From the NCBI RefSeq assembly GCF_034932185.1, contig NZ_JAYGHW010000004.1, positions 1-64,000 of the forward strand: a stretch of 64,000 nt of DNA. The letters are read 5' to 3'. Positions 24,630 through 32,813 of the stretch are shown here, in pieces. The notes below the pieces were generated by a model. That model was given only the letters and a program-made list of their open reading frames with translations. It was not told the DNA's origin and searched no databases. Position 1 is the first letter of the stretch. The number at the start of each line of letters is the position of its first letter. Source of the DNA: Spirulina sp034932185 (lineage in GTDB: Bacteria > Cyanobacteriota > Cyanobacteriia > Cyanobacteriales > Spirulinaceae). A program made the translations under genes and the position numbers.

Positions 24630-25712
24630 TTAGGCATTAACGGGGCTGGGTTCTAGACCCAGAGTGGTCATCAAACGATAGATATCAAAATGGGTCTGCA
24701 TCAGTTCTTGAATGCAGAGCACTTTAATCGGCTCTTGCAGACGCACCTGGCCAAAGGCGCGATCGACAATTTCCACCGTCGTCAGCGTGTCCAGGTCTAC
24801 GGACAAAATCGGGATTTCCAGATCATCAGCACGGCTGAGAATGAAGTCTTGGGGGGCAGAATGGCCGGTGAGGATCAGGCAGTTGGTGGAGGTTTCTAGG
24901 GCGGCTAATTGCAATTCACTGCGATCGCCCCCCGTCACCACCGCCATATTCCGCCCCTTGCGGAAATATTCCAGGGCGGAATTGACGTTCATCGCCCCGA
25001 TGGTGAGGGTTTCCACCATCAGATCGAGACGGTTACTGCGACACAGCACCTTAGCTTGGAGTTGGGTGGCAATCTCCCGGACGCTGACACTGCGCAGCAG
25101 GCTATTGCGGGGAATTTGACCCAAGACGGCGATCCCTTGGCTCTCCAGGTAGGGAACAATCTGTTCCGTGACGAGGCCTTGATCAGCGGGGGGAATATCG
25201 TTGAGTACGACACCGAGGAGGCGATCTCCTAACTCCCGTTGGGCATTGAGCAGTTGATCCACCAACGCCACGGGATGATAGCGCGTCACCAGCAACACCG
25301 ATGTATCCAGTTCCACCGCCATCTCCACCAAGGACAAATTCAGCAGCCGCCCCTCCGAGAGCGTAGCCGGCCCCTCCAAAATCACCAGATCCCCTGCCAA
25401 TTCATCCACATAGCCATGAATCGACAGATGAAAACCCGCCCCCTGCTTGAGGTATTGAATAAAATTGGTTTCATCCAAGGTCAACAGGGGCGCTTTCGTC
25501 TGTTGGGGGGAAAGGCTGAGGTGATCAGCAATGAACTGCACATCCGCATCCCGGTTTTCCGCCGTGCTGGCATTGGGATAGGTTCCCAAGGGCTTGCCGT
25601 AGCCAATCTGTAACCCCTGCCCTTGAAGTTGATGGGCAATCCCTAAAATCACTGCGGATTTACCACTATAAGCTGCCGTTGAACCGACCAAAAGACGCTT
25701 GGCTTGTGCCAC
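24630..25712 (-). CDS. Phosphotransacetylase family protein (BioD-like P-loop plus DRTGG domain)
   Basis: A 360-residue cytoplasmic protein. The N-terminal half is a P-loop domain like dethiobiotin synthetase (LLVGSTAAYSGKSAVILGIA, residues 8-27; ILEGPATLSEGR near 110). The C-terminal half is a DRTGG-type domain (MNVNSALEYFRKGRNMAVVTGGDRSE). This is the layout of the N-terminal part of some phosphate acetyltransferases, but the catalytic transferase domain is missing. A regulatory role is likely; the activity is unknown. Upstream of ispG in the same operon. Confidence 0.82.
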   Translation of the reverse strand: MAQAKRLLVGSTAAYSGKSAVILGIAHQLQGQGLQIGYGKPLGTYPNASTAENRDADVQFIADHLSLSPQQTKAPLLTLDETNFIQYLKQGAGFHLSIHGYVDELAGDLVILEGPATLSEGRLLNLSLVEMAVELDTSVLLVTRYHPVALVDQLLNAQRELGDRLLGVVLNDIPPADQGLVTEQIVPYLESQGIAVLGQIPRNSLLRSVSVREIATQLQAKVLCRSNRLDLMVETLTIGAMNVNSALEYFRKGRNMAVVTGGDRSELQLAALETSTNCLILTGHSAPQDFILSRADDLEIPILSVDLDTLTTVEIVDRAFGQVRLQEPIKVLCIQELMQTHFDIYRLMTTLGLEPSPVNA

Positions 25713-25771
25713 CCCTTCACTCCTTGCTAATAATTGAACTAATGTACTGAGATTGTTTAAACAGGATGGCT

Positions 25772-26146
25772 TTATCCATCCATTTGTAAAAGCTTCCGAT
25801 AGAACGCCCGCGAAAAATCCGCCTTGTGGGTGCGTTGGTAGTTCATAATTACGCCGATCAAATGATCGACAAACTCTGAATTTTGCATATCCACTTCGTA
25901 GGTCAGTTCTGCATTGCCATCAAACTGCAACCGGCAACGGGTAGACTCTAGGGGCAACTTGGAGACAAACCAAGTGGCCACAAAGGGAATACCTTCCCCC
26001 CCCTCAATGAGTCGCTCCCCTTCTAAGGAGCCATTTTGGTAGATGCCGATCGCCTTCGGGAGCATCCGCCGCTTTTGTCCCTGGAAGAAGGGGACATAAA
26101 CCATGGCATCTTGCTTTGCCGCCGGTTGGATTTCTTCTATGGACAT
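25772..26146 (-). CDS. EbsA-like protein (type IV pilus biogenesis, cyanobacterial)
   Basis: A 124-residue protein starting MSIEEIQPAAKQDAMVYVPFFQGQKR and ending VIMNYQRTHKADFSRAFYRKLLQMD. These strings match what I recall of EbsA, a cyanobacterial protein needed for type IV pilus assembly and biofilm self-suppression. No membrane segment is seen. It sits on the same strand between crtO and the phosphotransacetylase-like gene (59 nt spacing). The assignment rests on memory of the family. Confidence 0.6.
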   Translation of the reverse strand: MSIEEIQPAAKQDAMVYVPFFQGQKRRMLPKAIGIYQNGSLEGERLIEGGEGIPFVATWFVSKLPLESTRCRLQFDGNAELTYEVDMQNSEFVDHLIGVIMNYQRTHKADFSRAFYRKLLQMDG

Positions 26147-26280
26147 GGTTGCCTTCTAAAACAGAAAGTCTAGTCGTGATGATTTAAATCGTTAGGGGGA
26201 AAATTCCAGGATGATACCAATCTCTTTAATTTTTCCACTTCTTGATTGTAGGAGAGTTCGGGAAATTGGGCCAGGGTTGA

Positions 26281-27981
26281 TTAGGATGTAGACAATCCGA
26301 AAGCTGTTTTTAGCAATGTGCGGAGGTAGGTTTGGGCATCTCCCCAACGATGGGCAAAGGGCTGTTGGCTCTGGAGGAAGACCCGCGCCGAGTTGCGCCC
26401 CGGCATCCCGGAAATGGAGCCGCCGGGATGGGTTCCCGCTCCGGTGAGATAGAGGCCTTGGATGGGGGTTTTATAATCCGCTATTTCAGGGAGGGGGCGG
26501 AAAAAGATCATTTGATCCAAAGTCATATCCATGTGGTAGTAATTCCCCTTATGGGTTCCCAAACGTTGGGCCAGTTCCGCCGGACTTTCCACCCGGCGGG
26601 CGATGACGCTGTGGCGGAGGTTAGGGGCATAGTCTGCGAGTTTGGCCATGATGCGATCGCCCACTTGATTTTTCAATTCATCTGTCCAGCCCGTCCCATC
26701 TAAACCCGTTCCTGCTGCCCCCGCAATTTGATAGGGGGCAAAAAATTCAATCCACAGCGTGTGCTTACCCTCCGGGGCCATGGAGGGATCAAGGACGGTG
26801 GGGCAAACGACGTAAAGGGAGGGGTCTTGATCGGGAATTTCCCCAAAGGCACAAAGGGCATGGGCTTTTTCCACATGATCGACGGAATCGGCAATTAAGA
26901 TTGAGCCAATCAGGTTTTCCTCGCGATGGCCGTAGGCTTCAAACCGGGGCGGTTCACTTAAGGCGCAGTCAATTTTTAAAATCGTTTCATTGTTGTTGAC
27001 GATGCGGCGATCGAGGCGATCGCCCAACTCCGGCGCAAGCCCCTGCAAATCACCGGGATCAAGCAGGTTTAAAAACAGGCGGCGGGCATCGATGTTAGAA
27101 ATCACGCCCCGGCTGGCTCGATATTCCTGGCCCTGCACCGTTTCCACCCCCACCACCCGGCCACCGTCAATCAGCAACCGTTTCACCCCTTGATCGGTGT
27201 AAATCTTGCCCCCTTTGGCGAGGACTAACTTCACCAACGCCGCCGTTAACGCCCCCGTTCCCCCCCGAGGGCGGGACATCCCCGGACTGTGGCGCATGGC
27301 CATCATCATCGCCCCCACCGCGATCCCTTTCTGGGAAGGCGGCGCACCAATTTCCGCCGCTAACCGCGCCAGGGGAGCCTTAACGGTTTCCGAATCAAAC
27401 CATTCATTGAGCAGATCCGTGGGGGAGGTGAGCATATTGCGGACAAAATCCAGGGCCTTGGTTTTCGACCCCGCCACCTTGAATAAATCCTTCAGATTCG
27501 CCGCGCCATAGTTCCCGGCAATGTCGAAAATGGCCATGGGAGGGGCATTGAAGAGGGGGGCGATCGCATTCCCCACCTCTAACCAATAGGCGGAAAACTC
27601 CGCGTATTTCTCAGCATCTCGCGGGCTATATTCGGCAATCCCGGCACAGGTTTGGGCAATGGATTTGTGGGCGACGAACTGGCTACCATCGGCAAGGGGG
27701 CAATAGACGACGGGATCACAGGGGAGATAGTCTAGGCCGTATTTCGCCAGTTCCAACTCCGCAACAACAGGGCCGAGGTGAATAAATTCGTGATCAATGG
27801 CGCAGAGGTTGAACTTAAAACCCGGTGCTTCCTCCGGCATTGCCTCCTCCGTCGTTGCCGCTCCCCCTGGTACGGGCCGTTTTTCCAACAGCAAAACCCG
27901 ATACCCCGCTTTGAGCAGATAGGCCGCACAGACTAAGCCATTGTGGCCAGCACCGATGATGATCACATCGTAGGTTTCCAT
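26281..27981 (-). CDS. crtO: CrtO-type beta-carotene ketolase
   Basis: A 566-residue FAD enzyme of the phytoene-desaturase superfamily, closely resembling Synechocystis CrtO, which adds a keto group to beta-carotene to give echinenone. The dinucleotide motif VIIIGAGHNGLVCAAYLL lies at residues 5-22. CrtO-typical strings follow: NRCAIDHEF-like NLCAIDHEFIHLGP, LNEWFDSETVKAPLARL, NIDARRLFLNL, and the C-terminal YLTGAGTHPGGSISGMPGRN. It is thylakoid/plasma-membrane associated. Keto-carotenoids are also ligands of the orange carotenoid protein. It is divergent from the STAS gene with 93 bp between. Confidence 0.9.
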   Translation of the reverse strand: METYDVIIIGAGHNGLVCAAYLLKAGYRVLLLEKRPVPGGAATTEEAMPEEAPGFKFNLCAIDHEFIHLGPVVAELELAKYGLDYLPCDPVVYCPLADGSQFVAHKSIAQTCAGIAEYSPRDAEKYAEFSAYWLEVGNAIAPLFNAPPMAIFDIAGNYGAANLKDLFKVAGSKTKALDFVRNMLTSPTDLLNEWFDSETVKAPLARLAAEIGAPPSQKGIAVGAMMMAMRHSPGMSRPRGGTGALTAALVKLVLAKGGKIYTDQGVKRLLIDGGRVVGVETVQGQEYRASRGVISNIDARRLFLNLLDPGDLQGLAPELGDRLDRRIVNNNETILKIDCALSEPPRFEAYGHREENLIGSILIADSVDHVEKAHALCAFGEIPDQDPSLYVVCPTVLDPSMAPEGKHTLWIEFFAPYQIAGAAGTGLDGTGWTDELKNQVGDRIMAKLADYAPNLRHSVIARRVESPAELAQRLGTHKGNYYHMDMTLDQMIFFRPLPEIADYKTPIQGLYLTGAGTHPGGSISGMPGRNSARVFLQSQQPFAHRWGDAQTYLRTLLKTAFGLSTS

Positions 27982-28074
27982 AAACGGGAGTAGGGAGTAG
28001 GCACATCGGTGTATCAGTCTAGTCCAAAGCGTCTCTTGTCGCTATACTGGGGCTATTGCTCTTGACTTGCTTTC

Positions 28075-28398
28075 ATGAATCCAGCAGTAAAAGTCGTTGA
28101 ACCGTCCGGTATTTTAGACGGCACGAAAGCGAACGAATTTCGCCAAGAAATCAGTGAACACGTGGCCAAAGGGGTGCAGATGATCCTGATTGATTTTAAG
28201 GATGTCACGTTTATGGACAGTTCGGGCTTGGGGGCCTTGGTGTTGGCGTTGAAAACGGTACGGGCCGCCAAAACCCAGATGTGCCTTTGCTCGATTAATG
28301 AGCAAATCAAGATGTTGTTTGAATTAACCAGTATGGATCGCGTCTTTGATATCTACAGCGATCGCGAGGAATTTGAACTGGCCCTTGGGGCTGAATAA
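28075..28398 (+). CDS. STAS-domain anti-sigma factor antagonist
   Basis: A 107-residue SpoIIAA/RsbV-like protein. The signature FMDSSGLGALVLALK contains the phosphorylatable Ser pair (S49-S50); by analogy with SpoIIAA, the second Ser is the phosphosite. It would bind a serine-kinase anti-sigma factor when unphosphorylated. The gene meets the REC-PP2C phosphatase gene tail to tail with 5 nt between stops, which suggests the two act on the same switch. Confidence 0.9.
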   Translation: MNPAVKVVEPSGILDGTKANEFRQEISEHVAKGVQMILIDFKDVTFMDSSGLGALVLALKTVRAAKTQMCLCSINEQIKMLFELTSMDRVFDIYSDREEFELALGAE

Positions 28399-28403
28399 CC
28401 CCC

Positions 28404-29546
28404 TTAATGGGCGAAGCGAATTTCCAACAGGGATAAATCATCATCAAAATCGGGCTTACGGGCGAGGGTGCGCACCACTTGGATAATGTCATCTAGGTTC
28501 CGCTCTCGTTGCCGATGGTAGGTTTCCAGTTGGCCAATGAAGGGGTCAATGCCCCAGATTTCGCCATTGTGTTGGGGAATTTCGTAAATGCCGTCACTAA
28601 ATAGGTAGAGGCTCGATTGCGCCGCCACGGTGCAGACGGCTTCTTCGTATTCCACATCAGGGAACATCCCCACGGGAAAGCCGGGGGTTTTGAGGGGGAA
28701 GGTGGCGATCGCTCCCCCCCGTTGCGGGGAAATCAAAATCGCGGGGGGATGGCCCGCACTGGCATAGGTCAGTTGTCGCTTCCGTTGGTTATAGACCCCA
28801 TACCAAATCGTGAAATATTTATCATTGCGGGCAGTCATTTGGAAAATTTCATTCAACCCCGCTAAAACTTGGCTGGGTTTGCGGTAGTCCACCTGTTTAA
28901 GGGCTTGCGATCGCAACAAATTCAGCACCGACACCGAAGGCAACGCCGCCCGCAACCCATGGCCCGACACATCCAATAAATACATCACCGCATACTGATC
29001 ATCCAACCAGTAGTAATCAAAACTGTCCCCCCCCAACTGACTCGAAGGGATAAAGCGCATATCCACAATCAAAGGGGGATAGGGGGAAGGCTCCGGCAAC
29101 AGGGAGCAGACATAATCGGCAGCTTCTGCGAGTTCTGCCTCAATCAATTGCTTTTGCCGCTTGAGGTCATTGTTCAATTGATACAACCGCAGGCCCGAGC
29201 GAATCCGCGCCTCTAGCTCAAACATCTCAATGGGTTTACACAAGAAATCATCCGCCCCCGCATCCAACCCTTCCACCCGATCCTCCACCGATCCCTTCGA
29301 GGTGAGCAGAATAAAAAACGTGGTGGCTAACTCCGGCAAAGATTTAACATGACGACACACCTCTAGCCCATTCATCTTAGGCATCACCCAATCACAGATC
29401 ACCATCGCGGGATGCAAGGCTTGCACCTGCGCCAGGCCATCGGCTCCATTGCCGGCCACAGTCACCTCATACCCCCGACTTGCCAGCGTCCGCTTTAACA
29501 GCATTTGAATGGCAGGGTCATCATCAATAATTACAATATTCTCCAT
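28404..29546 (-). CDS. Response regulator with SpoIIE/RsbU-type PP2C phosphatase domain
   Basis: A 380-residue two-domain protein. Residues 1-120 form a receiver domain: acidic pocket IIDDDPA at residues 6-12, phospho-acceptor Asp52 in VICDWVMPKMNG, and Lys in LLTSKGS. A coiled linker (QLNNDLKRQKQLIEAEL) leads to the PP2C-SpoIIE domain with GGDSFDYYWLDDQYAVMYLLD and DVSGHGLRAAL metal-binding Asp residues and LFSDGIYE. It should dephosphorylate a STAS antagonist when a histidine kinase activates it; the convergent STAS gene is the obvious candidate. The start at 29546 gives the standard receiver N-terminus. Confidence 0.9.
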   Translation of the reverse strand: MENIVIIDDDPAIQMLLKRTLASRGYEVTVAGNGADGLAQVQALHPAMVICDWVMPKMNGLEVCRHVKSLPELATTFFILLTSKGSVEDRVEGLDAGADDFLCKPIEMFELEARIRSGLRLYQLNNDLKRQKQLIEAELAEAADYVCSLLPEPSPYPPLIVDMRFIPSSQLGGDSFDYYWLDDQYAVMYLLDVSGHGLRAALPSVSVLNLLRSQALKQVDYRKPSQVLAGLNEIFQMTARNDKYFTIWYGVYNQRKRQLTYASAGHPPAILISPQRGGAIATFPLKTPGFPVGMFPDVEYEEAVCTVAAQSSLYLFSDGIYEIPQHNGEIWGIDPFIGQLETYHRQRERNLDDIIQVVRTLARKPDFDDDLSLLEIRFAH

Positions 29547-29605
29547 AGCAGAGCCGTTCTTGTGAGTCATGAGACGGGAAGCCAACAGATCTGATTGGCA
29601 TCTTG

Positions 29606-29690
29606 ATTTTGACATCCTCTCCCCGTAATCGCTAGGCGATACAGGTAGAGATTCCCCGGATCACCCCTTGAATGTCCTCCTGCTGTCCAT
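29606..29690 (-). mobile_element. Possible right-end remnant of a second TnpB-type element
   Basis: Minus strand: an imperfect long hairpin starting GGAATCTCTACCTGTATCGC and ending GGGGAGAGGATGTCAA. Such a hairpin followed by GATGTCAA is typical of right ends of IS1341-like elements in cyanobacteria. The upstream minus-strand sequence (to about 29925) translates into broken Cys- and Ser-rich pieces but gives no clear TnpB motif. Weak support. Confidence 0.4.
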
Positions 29691-29961
29691 GTCCTGAAGC
29701 CTACACCACCCCATGACCGAGTTTCACTGCTGTTGCAGGCTACACCCCTAGGGAGCAGGGTGACGGATCTTGGTAGAATTTGCCTAGGACAGCGGGGGCG
29801 ATCGCCCCTTTCCCTAAACATCACCACTGGCCTTGAGCATTGCCAGTACAACCCCCAGCAGGATTGAAGCATCCTTGACGGGCCAGGATACGCTGGAATT
29901 GCCCCCGAAATTGGTAACAGGATCACGTTTTAACCCCATTTATCGTTAATTTTAATTTTCT
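29691..29961. other. Intergenic region upstream of the sulfurtransferase
   Basis: No gene is seen. Sequence may include the body of a decayed IS (see 29606-29690) and the promoter for the rhodanese gene. One GGGGCGATCGCCCC HIP1 palindrome is at about 29797-29810. Confidence 0.4.
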
Positions 29962-30780
29962 ATGAATTGCTTGATCTCAACCGCCGATCTCGCTGACCAC
30001 CTCAATGATCCAGACTGGGTGGTGATCGATTGTCGTTTTCAACTGGCAGACCCCCAATGGGGTCGCAGCCAATATCACCATAGCCATATTCCTGGGGCTT
30101 ACTATGCTGATCTTAACCAAGACCTCTCGGCTCCCGTCGGGCCAAAGGGTGGCCGTCACCCGCTCCCGGAGCCTGACCAGTTGGCGGCAAAGCTGACAGC
30201 GATGGGCGTGGTGTGGGGCCAAACCCCCGTTGTGGTTTATGATGACGCTCGGTTTGCCTTTGGATCACGGCTGTGGTGGTTATTGCGCTATTACGGTCAT
30301 AAACAGGTGCAGGTGCTTGATGGCGGGTGGCCCGCTTGGGTGCGGGAGGATCGCCCCGTGACTGAGGCAATCCCCACCCCCCGGGCCGGGGCCTTTACGC
30401 CCCAATTGCAACGGGATTGGGTGGTGGATATCGCCACGGTGCAACAACCGGAGCGGGGGTTTATCTTGGTAGACTGTCGCGATCGCGATCGCTATCTCGG
30501 CCATCACGAACCCATTGATCCCATTGCCGGCCATATTCCGGGGGCAATTAATCGCCCCTGGCGGGAGATCACGACAGCGGCAGGTTACAGTCAATCTCCA
30601 GAGGTACAGCGGGATCTTTGGGCGGATCTGCCCTGGGATCAGGAGCTTGTGGTTTACTGTGGTTCTGGGGTGACAGCTTGTGTGAATCTCCTTTCTCTAA
30701 CGGTGGCGGGGCGGCCCTGGGCCAAGCTTTATCCGGGGGGCTGGAGTGATTGGTGCGCCCATCTCAGCAACACCGCTTGA
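29962..30780 (+). CDS. Sulfurtransferase (thiosulfate/3-mercaptopyruvate type, tandem rhodanese)
   Basis: A 272-residue cytoplasmic protein with two rhodanese domains. The N-terminal one (residues 1-135) is catalytically silent and begins with WVVIDCRFQL. The C-terminal one ends in the active-site loop VVYCGSGVTAC with catalytic Cys233. The CGSGVTA loop resembles that of SseA-type 3-mercaptopyruvate sulfurtransferases (CGSGVTA). It moves sulfur to thiophilic acceptors. Confidence 0.9.
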   Translation: MNCLISTADLADHLNDPDWVVIDCRFQLADPQWGRSQYHHSHIPGAYYADLNQDLSAPVGPKGGRHPLPEPDQLAAKLTAMGVVWGQTPVVVYDDARFAFGSRLWWLLRYYGHKQVQVLDGGWPAWVREDRPVTEAIPTPRAGAFTPQLQRDWVVDIATVQQPERGFILVDCRDRDRYLGHHEPIDPIAGHIPGAINRPWREITTAAGYSQSPEVQRDLWADLPWDQELVVYCGSGVTACVNLLSLTVAGRPWAKLYPGGWSDWCAHLSNTA

Positions 30781-31073
30781 GATTCTGCCCCAATTCCCGC
30801 CTAGGGTCAAAGTGTTGTGGGATACTTTTAAAGCGCGTGCCGGTGATTTTCCCCGGATTCACGCCCAGTACCCCCTGAACAAGGGGATCGTCTACCCTAG
30901 GGGAGCGATCGCCCCGGCTCACGGTCTGACAGCGTTGACCGAATCACAGCCAGTACAGTCTCCTGATGGGGGAGCGACTTAAAATTCGCAATCCGCAGGA
31001 TTACGGTACTGACTGATCAGGGCAAAGGCTGTATCTATTATTTTCATTTAAATGACCTAAGTCTTGATTTTTT
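30781..31073. other. Intergenic region upstream of the NYN gene
   Basis: 293 bp. It includes GTCTACCCTAGGGGAGCGAT and other short G/C-rich stems, and an A/T-rich stretch (31030-31073) likely to be the promoter of the NYN gene. No gene or known RNA is recognised. Confidence 0.4.
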
Positions 31074-31592
31074 ATGTTTTTCCCTCAAAATCGTTTATCT
31101 ATTTTTGTTGATGGCAATAATATGTTTTATGCTCAACAAAAAAATGGCTGGTTTTTCGATCCCCGTCGTGTTTTAGAATATTTCAAAAGTGAACCCACGG
31201 TGATGCTCGTCAATGCCTTTTGGTACACGGGCTTGAAGGATCCCCAAGATCAGCGGGGCTTTCGAGATGCGTTGATTAGTTTGGGTTATACGGTGCGCAC
31301 GAAAATTCTCAAGGAATATTATGATGATTCCTCCGGGCGTTATTCCCAAAAAGCGAATTTAGATATTGAAATTGTCGTCGATATGTTTAACACCTGCGAG
31401 CAGTATAACCGCGTCGTTTTATTCAGTGGTGATGGCGATTTTGAGCGGGCCATTGAACTGTTGCGCTCGAAAAATACCCACATTACCGTTGTGTCCACCG
31501 AAGGCATGATCGCCCGCGAACTCCGCAACGCCACGGATTGCTATATCGATCTCAACGATGTGCGCAACCACATCGAAAAGCTGGATTATTGA
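31074..31592 (+). CDS. LabA-like NYN domain protein
   Basis: A 172-residue NYN (PIN-like) domain protein. The acidic metal-binding residues appear in order: D13 (IFVDGNNMFY), D97 (ANLDIEIVVDMFN, with D103), and D120/D122 (LFSGDGDFERAI), a set that usually gives metal-dependent RNase activity. The family includes LabA, which affects circadian output in Synechococcus. The TGA stop (31590-31592) is followed directly by a GGATCCCCC repeat. Confidence 0.87.
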   Translation: MFFPQNRLSIFVDGNNMFYAQQKNGWFFDPRRVLEYFKSEPTVMLVNAFWYTGLKDPQDQRGFRDALISLGYTVRTKILKEYYDDSSGRYSQKANLDIEIVVDMFNTCEQYNRVVLFSGDGDFERAIELLRSKNTHITVVSTEGMIARELRNATDCYIDLNDVRNHIEKLDY

Positions 31593-31724
31593 GGATCCCC
31601 CCTGCCCCCCTTAACAAGGGGGGTTCGGATTAACCCCCTTATCAAGGGGGTCGGCGTAGCCGGGGGGATCGTGCGCCTCATCGTGCAGCGGGATCCCCCC
31701 TGCCCCCCTTAAAAAGGGGGGTTT
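31593..31724. repeat. GATCCCCCC palindromic repeat between NYN gene and trm1
   Basis: One and a half units starting GGATCCCCCCTGCCCCCCTT. It begins right after the NYN stop codon and is largely translated on the minus strand as the Trm1 tail. Confidence 0.9.
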
Positions 31725-32813
31725 TGGATATTGGGTAAGTAAAGCCCGACAAACTCTCAAACTGGCTGTCGTTTTAATTGCCTCCGGATTGATGTGGGTG
31801 GCGGTGGCGGCATAGCCTTGGGCCTGAAGTTGGGCGATTAGGTGCGATCGCTTCGGTAAATCCCCTTTTATCCCTTGGGCGATCGCCCGTAAAGGGTAAA
31901 AATAGGGGGGCAACATTGCCTCAGCAGCAAAGCAAGCCAGCAATTGCACCACGTCCCGCCATTGCCAGGCGGCGGCTAATTCCCCCATTTGCTTCACCCA
32001 AAGGGGATCATGCAATGGCCCTAACCACATTGGCCCCGTTAATGTTAACGGTTGCTGATCCTGAAGACAGGAACAACGACCCAATCGCCGCCAAGGGATC
32101 ACCTGATAATCGCCGCAATGGTGGCAATAGCCTAACCAACCGTAGGTTTTCGGGTTGAACTGGCGGCGCGGGGTTAGCTGCACCAAAAGGCGATAGGTTT
32201 CCCCGGTGAAATAGGCAAAGCCGGGGCGGATGCCATAGCCCATCGTTGCCGCTTGGCGTTGCAATATCCCTAAAAGAATGCGTAGCCCCTGCTCATGGCC
32301 CGCCGGATGGACGCGGGCAATCCCCCCAAAGGCGGGTAACTGCTCCGGGGGGAGATGGCCGGTGAGCGATCGCCCGTCCGTACTCGTCAAATATAACCAG
32401 CCCCCCAACGGCATCGCCCCCAAAGCATAGGGCAATTCCCCTAAGGGATCGCCAAAGCCATCGAGATCAATAAAATCGTAATCATCCTGTGCTGCCATGC
32501 AACGGGCCAAGAGCCGCCGGGCCGGTTCATGGCTGATGCGGCACTGTTGTACCGGGCGCAAATTGGCCGCAATCACCGAGGCTAAATCGGGATTGCCCTC
32601 GTTGCACCAGACAAAATCCGCCCCACTTTCGACAGCATAACGGAGCGATCGCACGCCACAGCCCGCCATCCCCTCCAAAACCCGCAACCGACCGCACTGT
32701 TGGCGATGGAGCGCCGCCGCCAATACGCCCAAATCCCGCACGAGCCGGCCTTGGGGTCGGAAAAAAGCGCCCCCCACTTGAAAGGACACCGCCCCCTCTT
32801 GTTGGCTATCCAT
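31611..32813 (-). CDS. tRNA (guanine26-N2)-dimethyltransferase Trm1 with repeat-encoded tail
   Basis: A 400-residue Trm1-family methyltransferase. The SAM site is RVLEGMAGCGVRSLRYA near residue 45, then WCNEGNPDLASVI, and the catalytic DLDGFGDP. A zinc-ribbon-like CHHCGDY and CSC lies near residue 230. Trm1 makes m2,2G26 in tRNA; it is unusual in bacteria outside a few groups, including cyanobacteria. The last 38 or so residues (KPPFLRGAGGIPLHDEAH onward) come from a GGATCCCCCC repeat. The ATG at 32813 shares its A with the TGA of cheB (TGATG overlap), so it is coupled to the chemotaxis operon. Confidence 0.85.
   Translation of the reverse strand: MDSQQEGAVSFQVGGAFFRPQGRLVRDLGVLAAALHRQQCGRLRVLEGMAGCGVRSLRYAVESGADFVWCNEGNPDLASVIAANLRPVQQCRISHEPARRLLARCMAAQDDYDFIDLDGFGDPLGELPYALGAMPLGGWLYLTSTDGRSLTGHLPPEQLPAFGGIARVHPAGHEQGLRILLGILQRQAATMGYGIRPGFAYFTGETYRLLVQLTPRRQFNPKTYGWLGYCHHCGDYQVIPWRRLGRCSCLQDQQPLTLTGPMWLGPLHDPLWVKQMGELAAAWQWRDVVQLLACFAAEAMLPPYFYPLRAIAQGIKGDLPKRSHLIAQLQAQGYAATATHINPEAIKTTASLRVCRALLTQYPKPPFLRGAGGIPLHDEAHDPPGYADPLDKGVNPNPPC

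Noticed and set aside
29567..29926. 119-residue minus-strand open frame upstream of the phosphatase gene
   Set aside because: Overlaps a probable IS end and contains no motif; better explained as decayed IS DNA.
30781..31073. Structured RNA suspected in the GC-rich spacer before the NYN gene
   Set aside because: Some stems can be drawn but none matches a known riboswitch or sRNA and there is no clear terminator.
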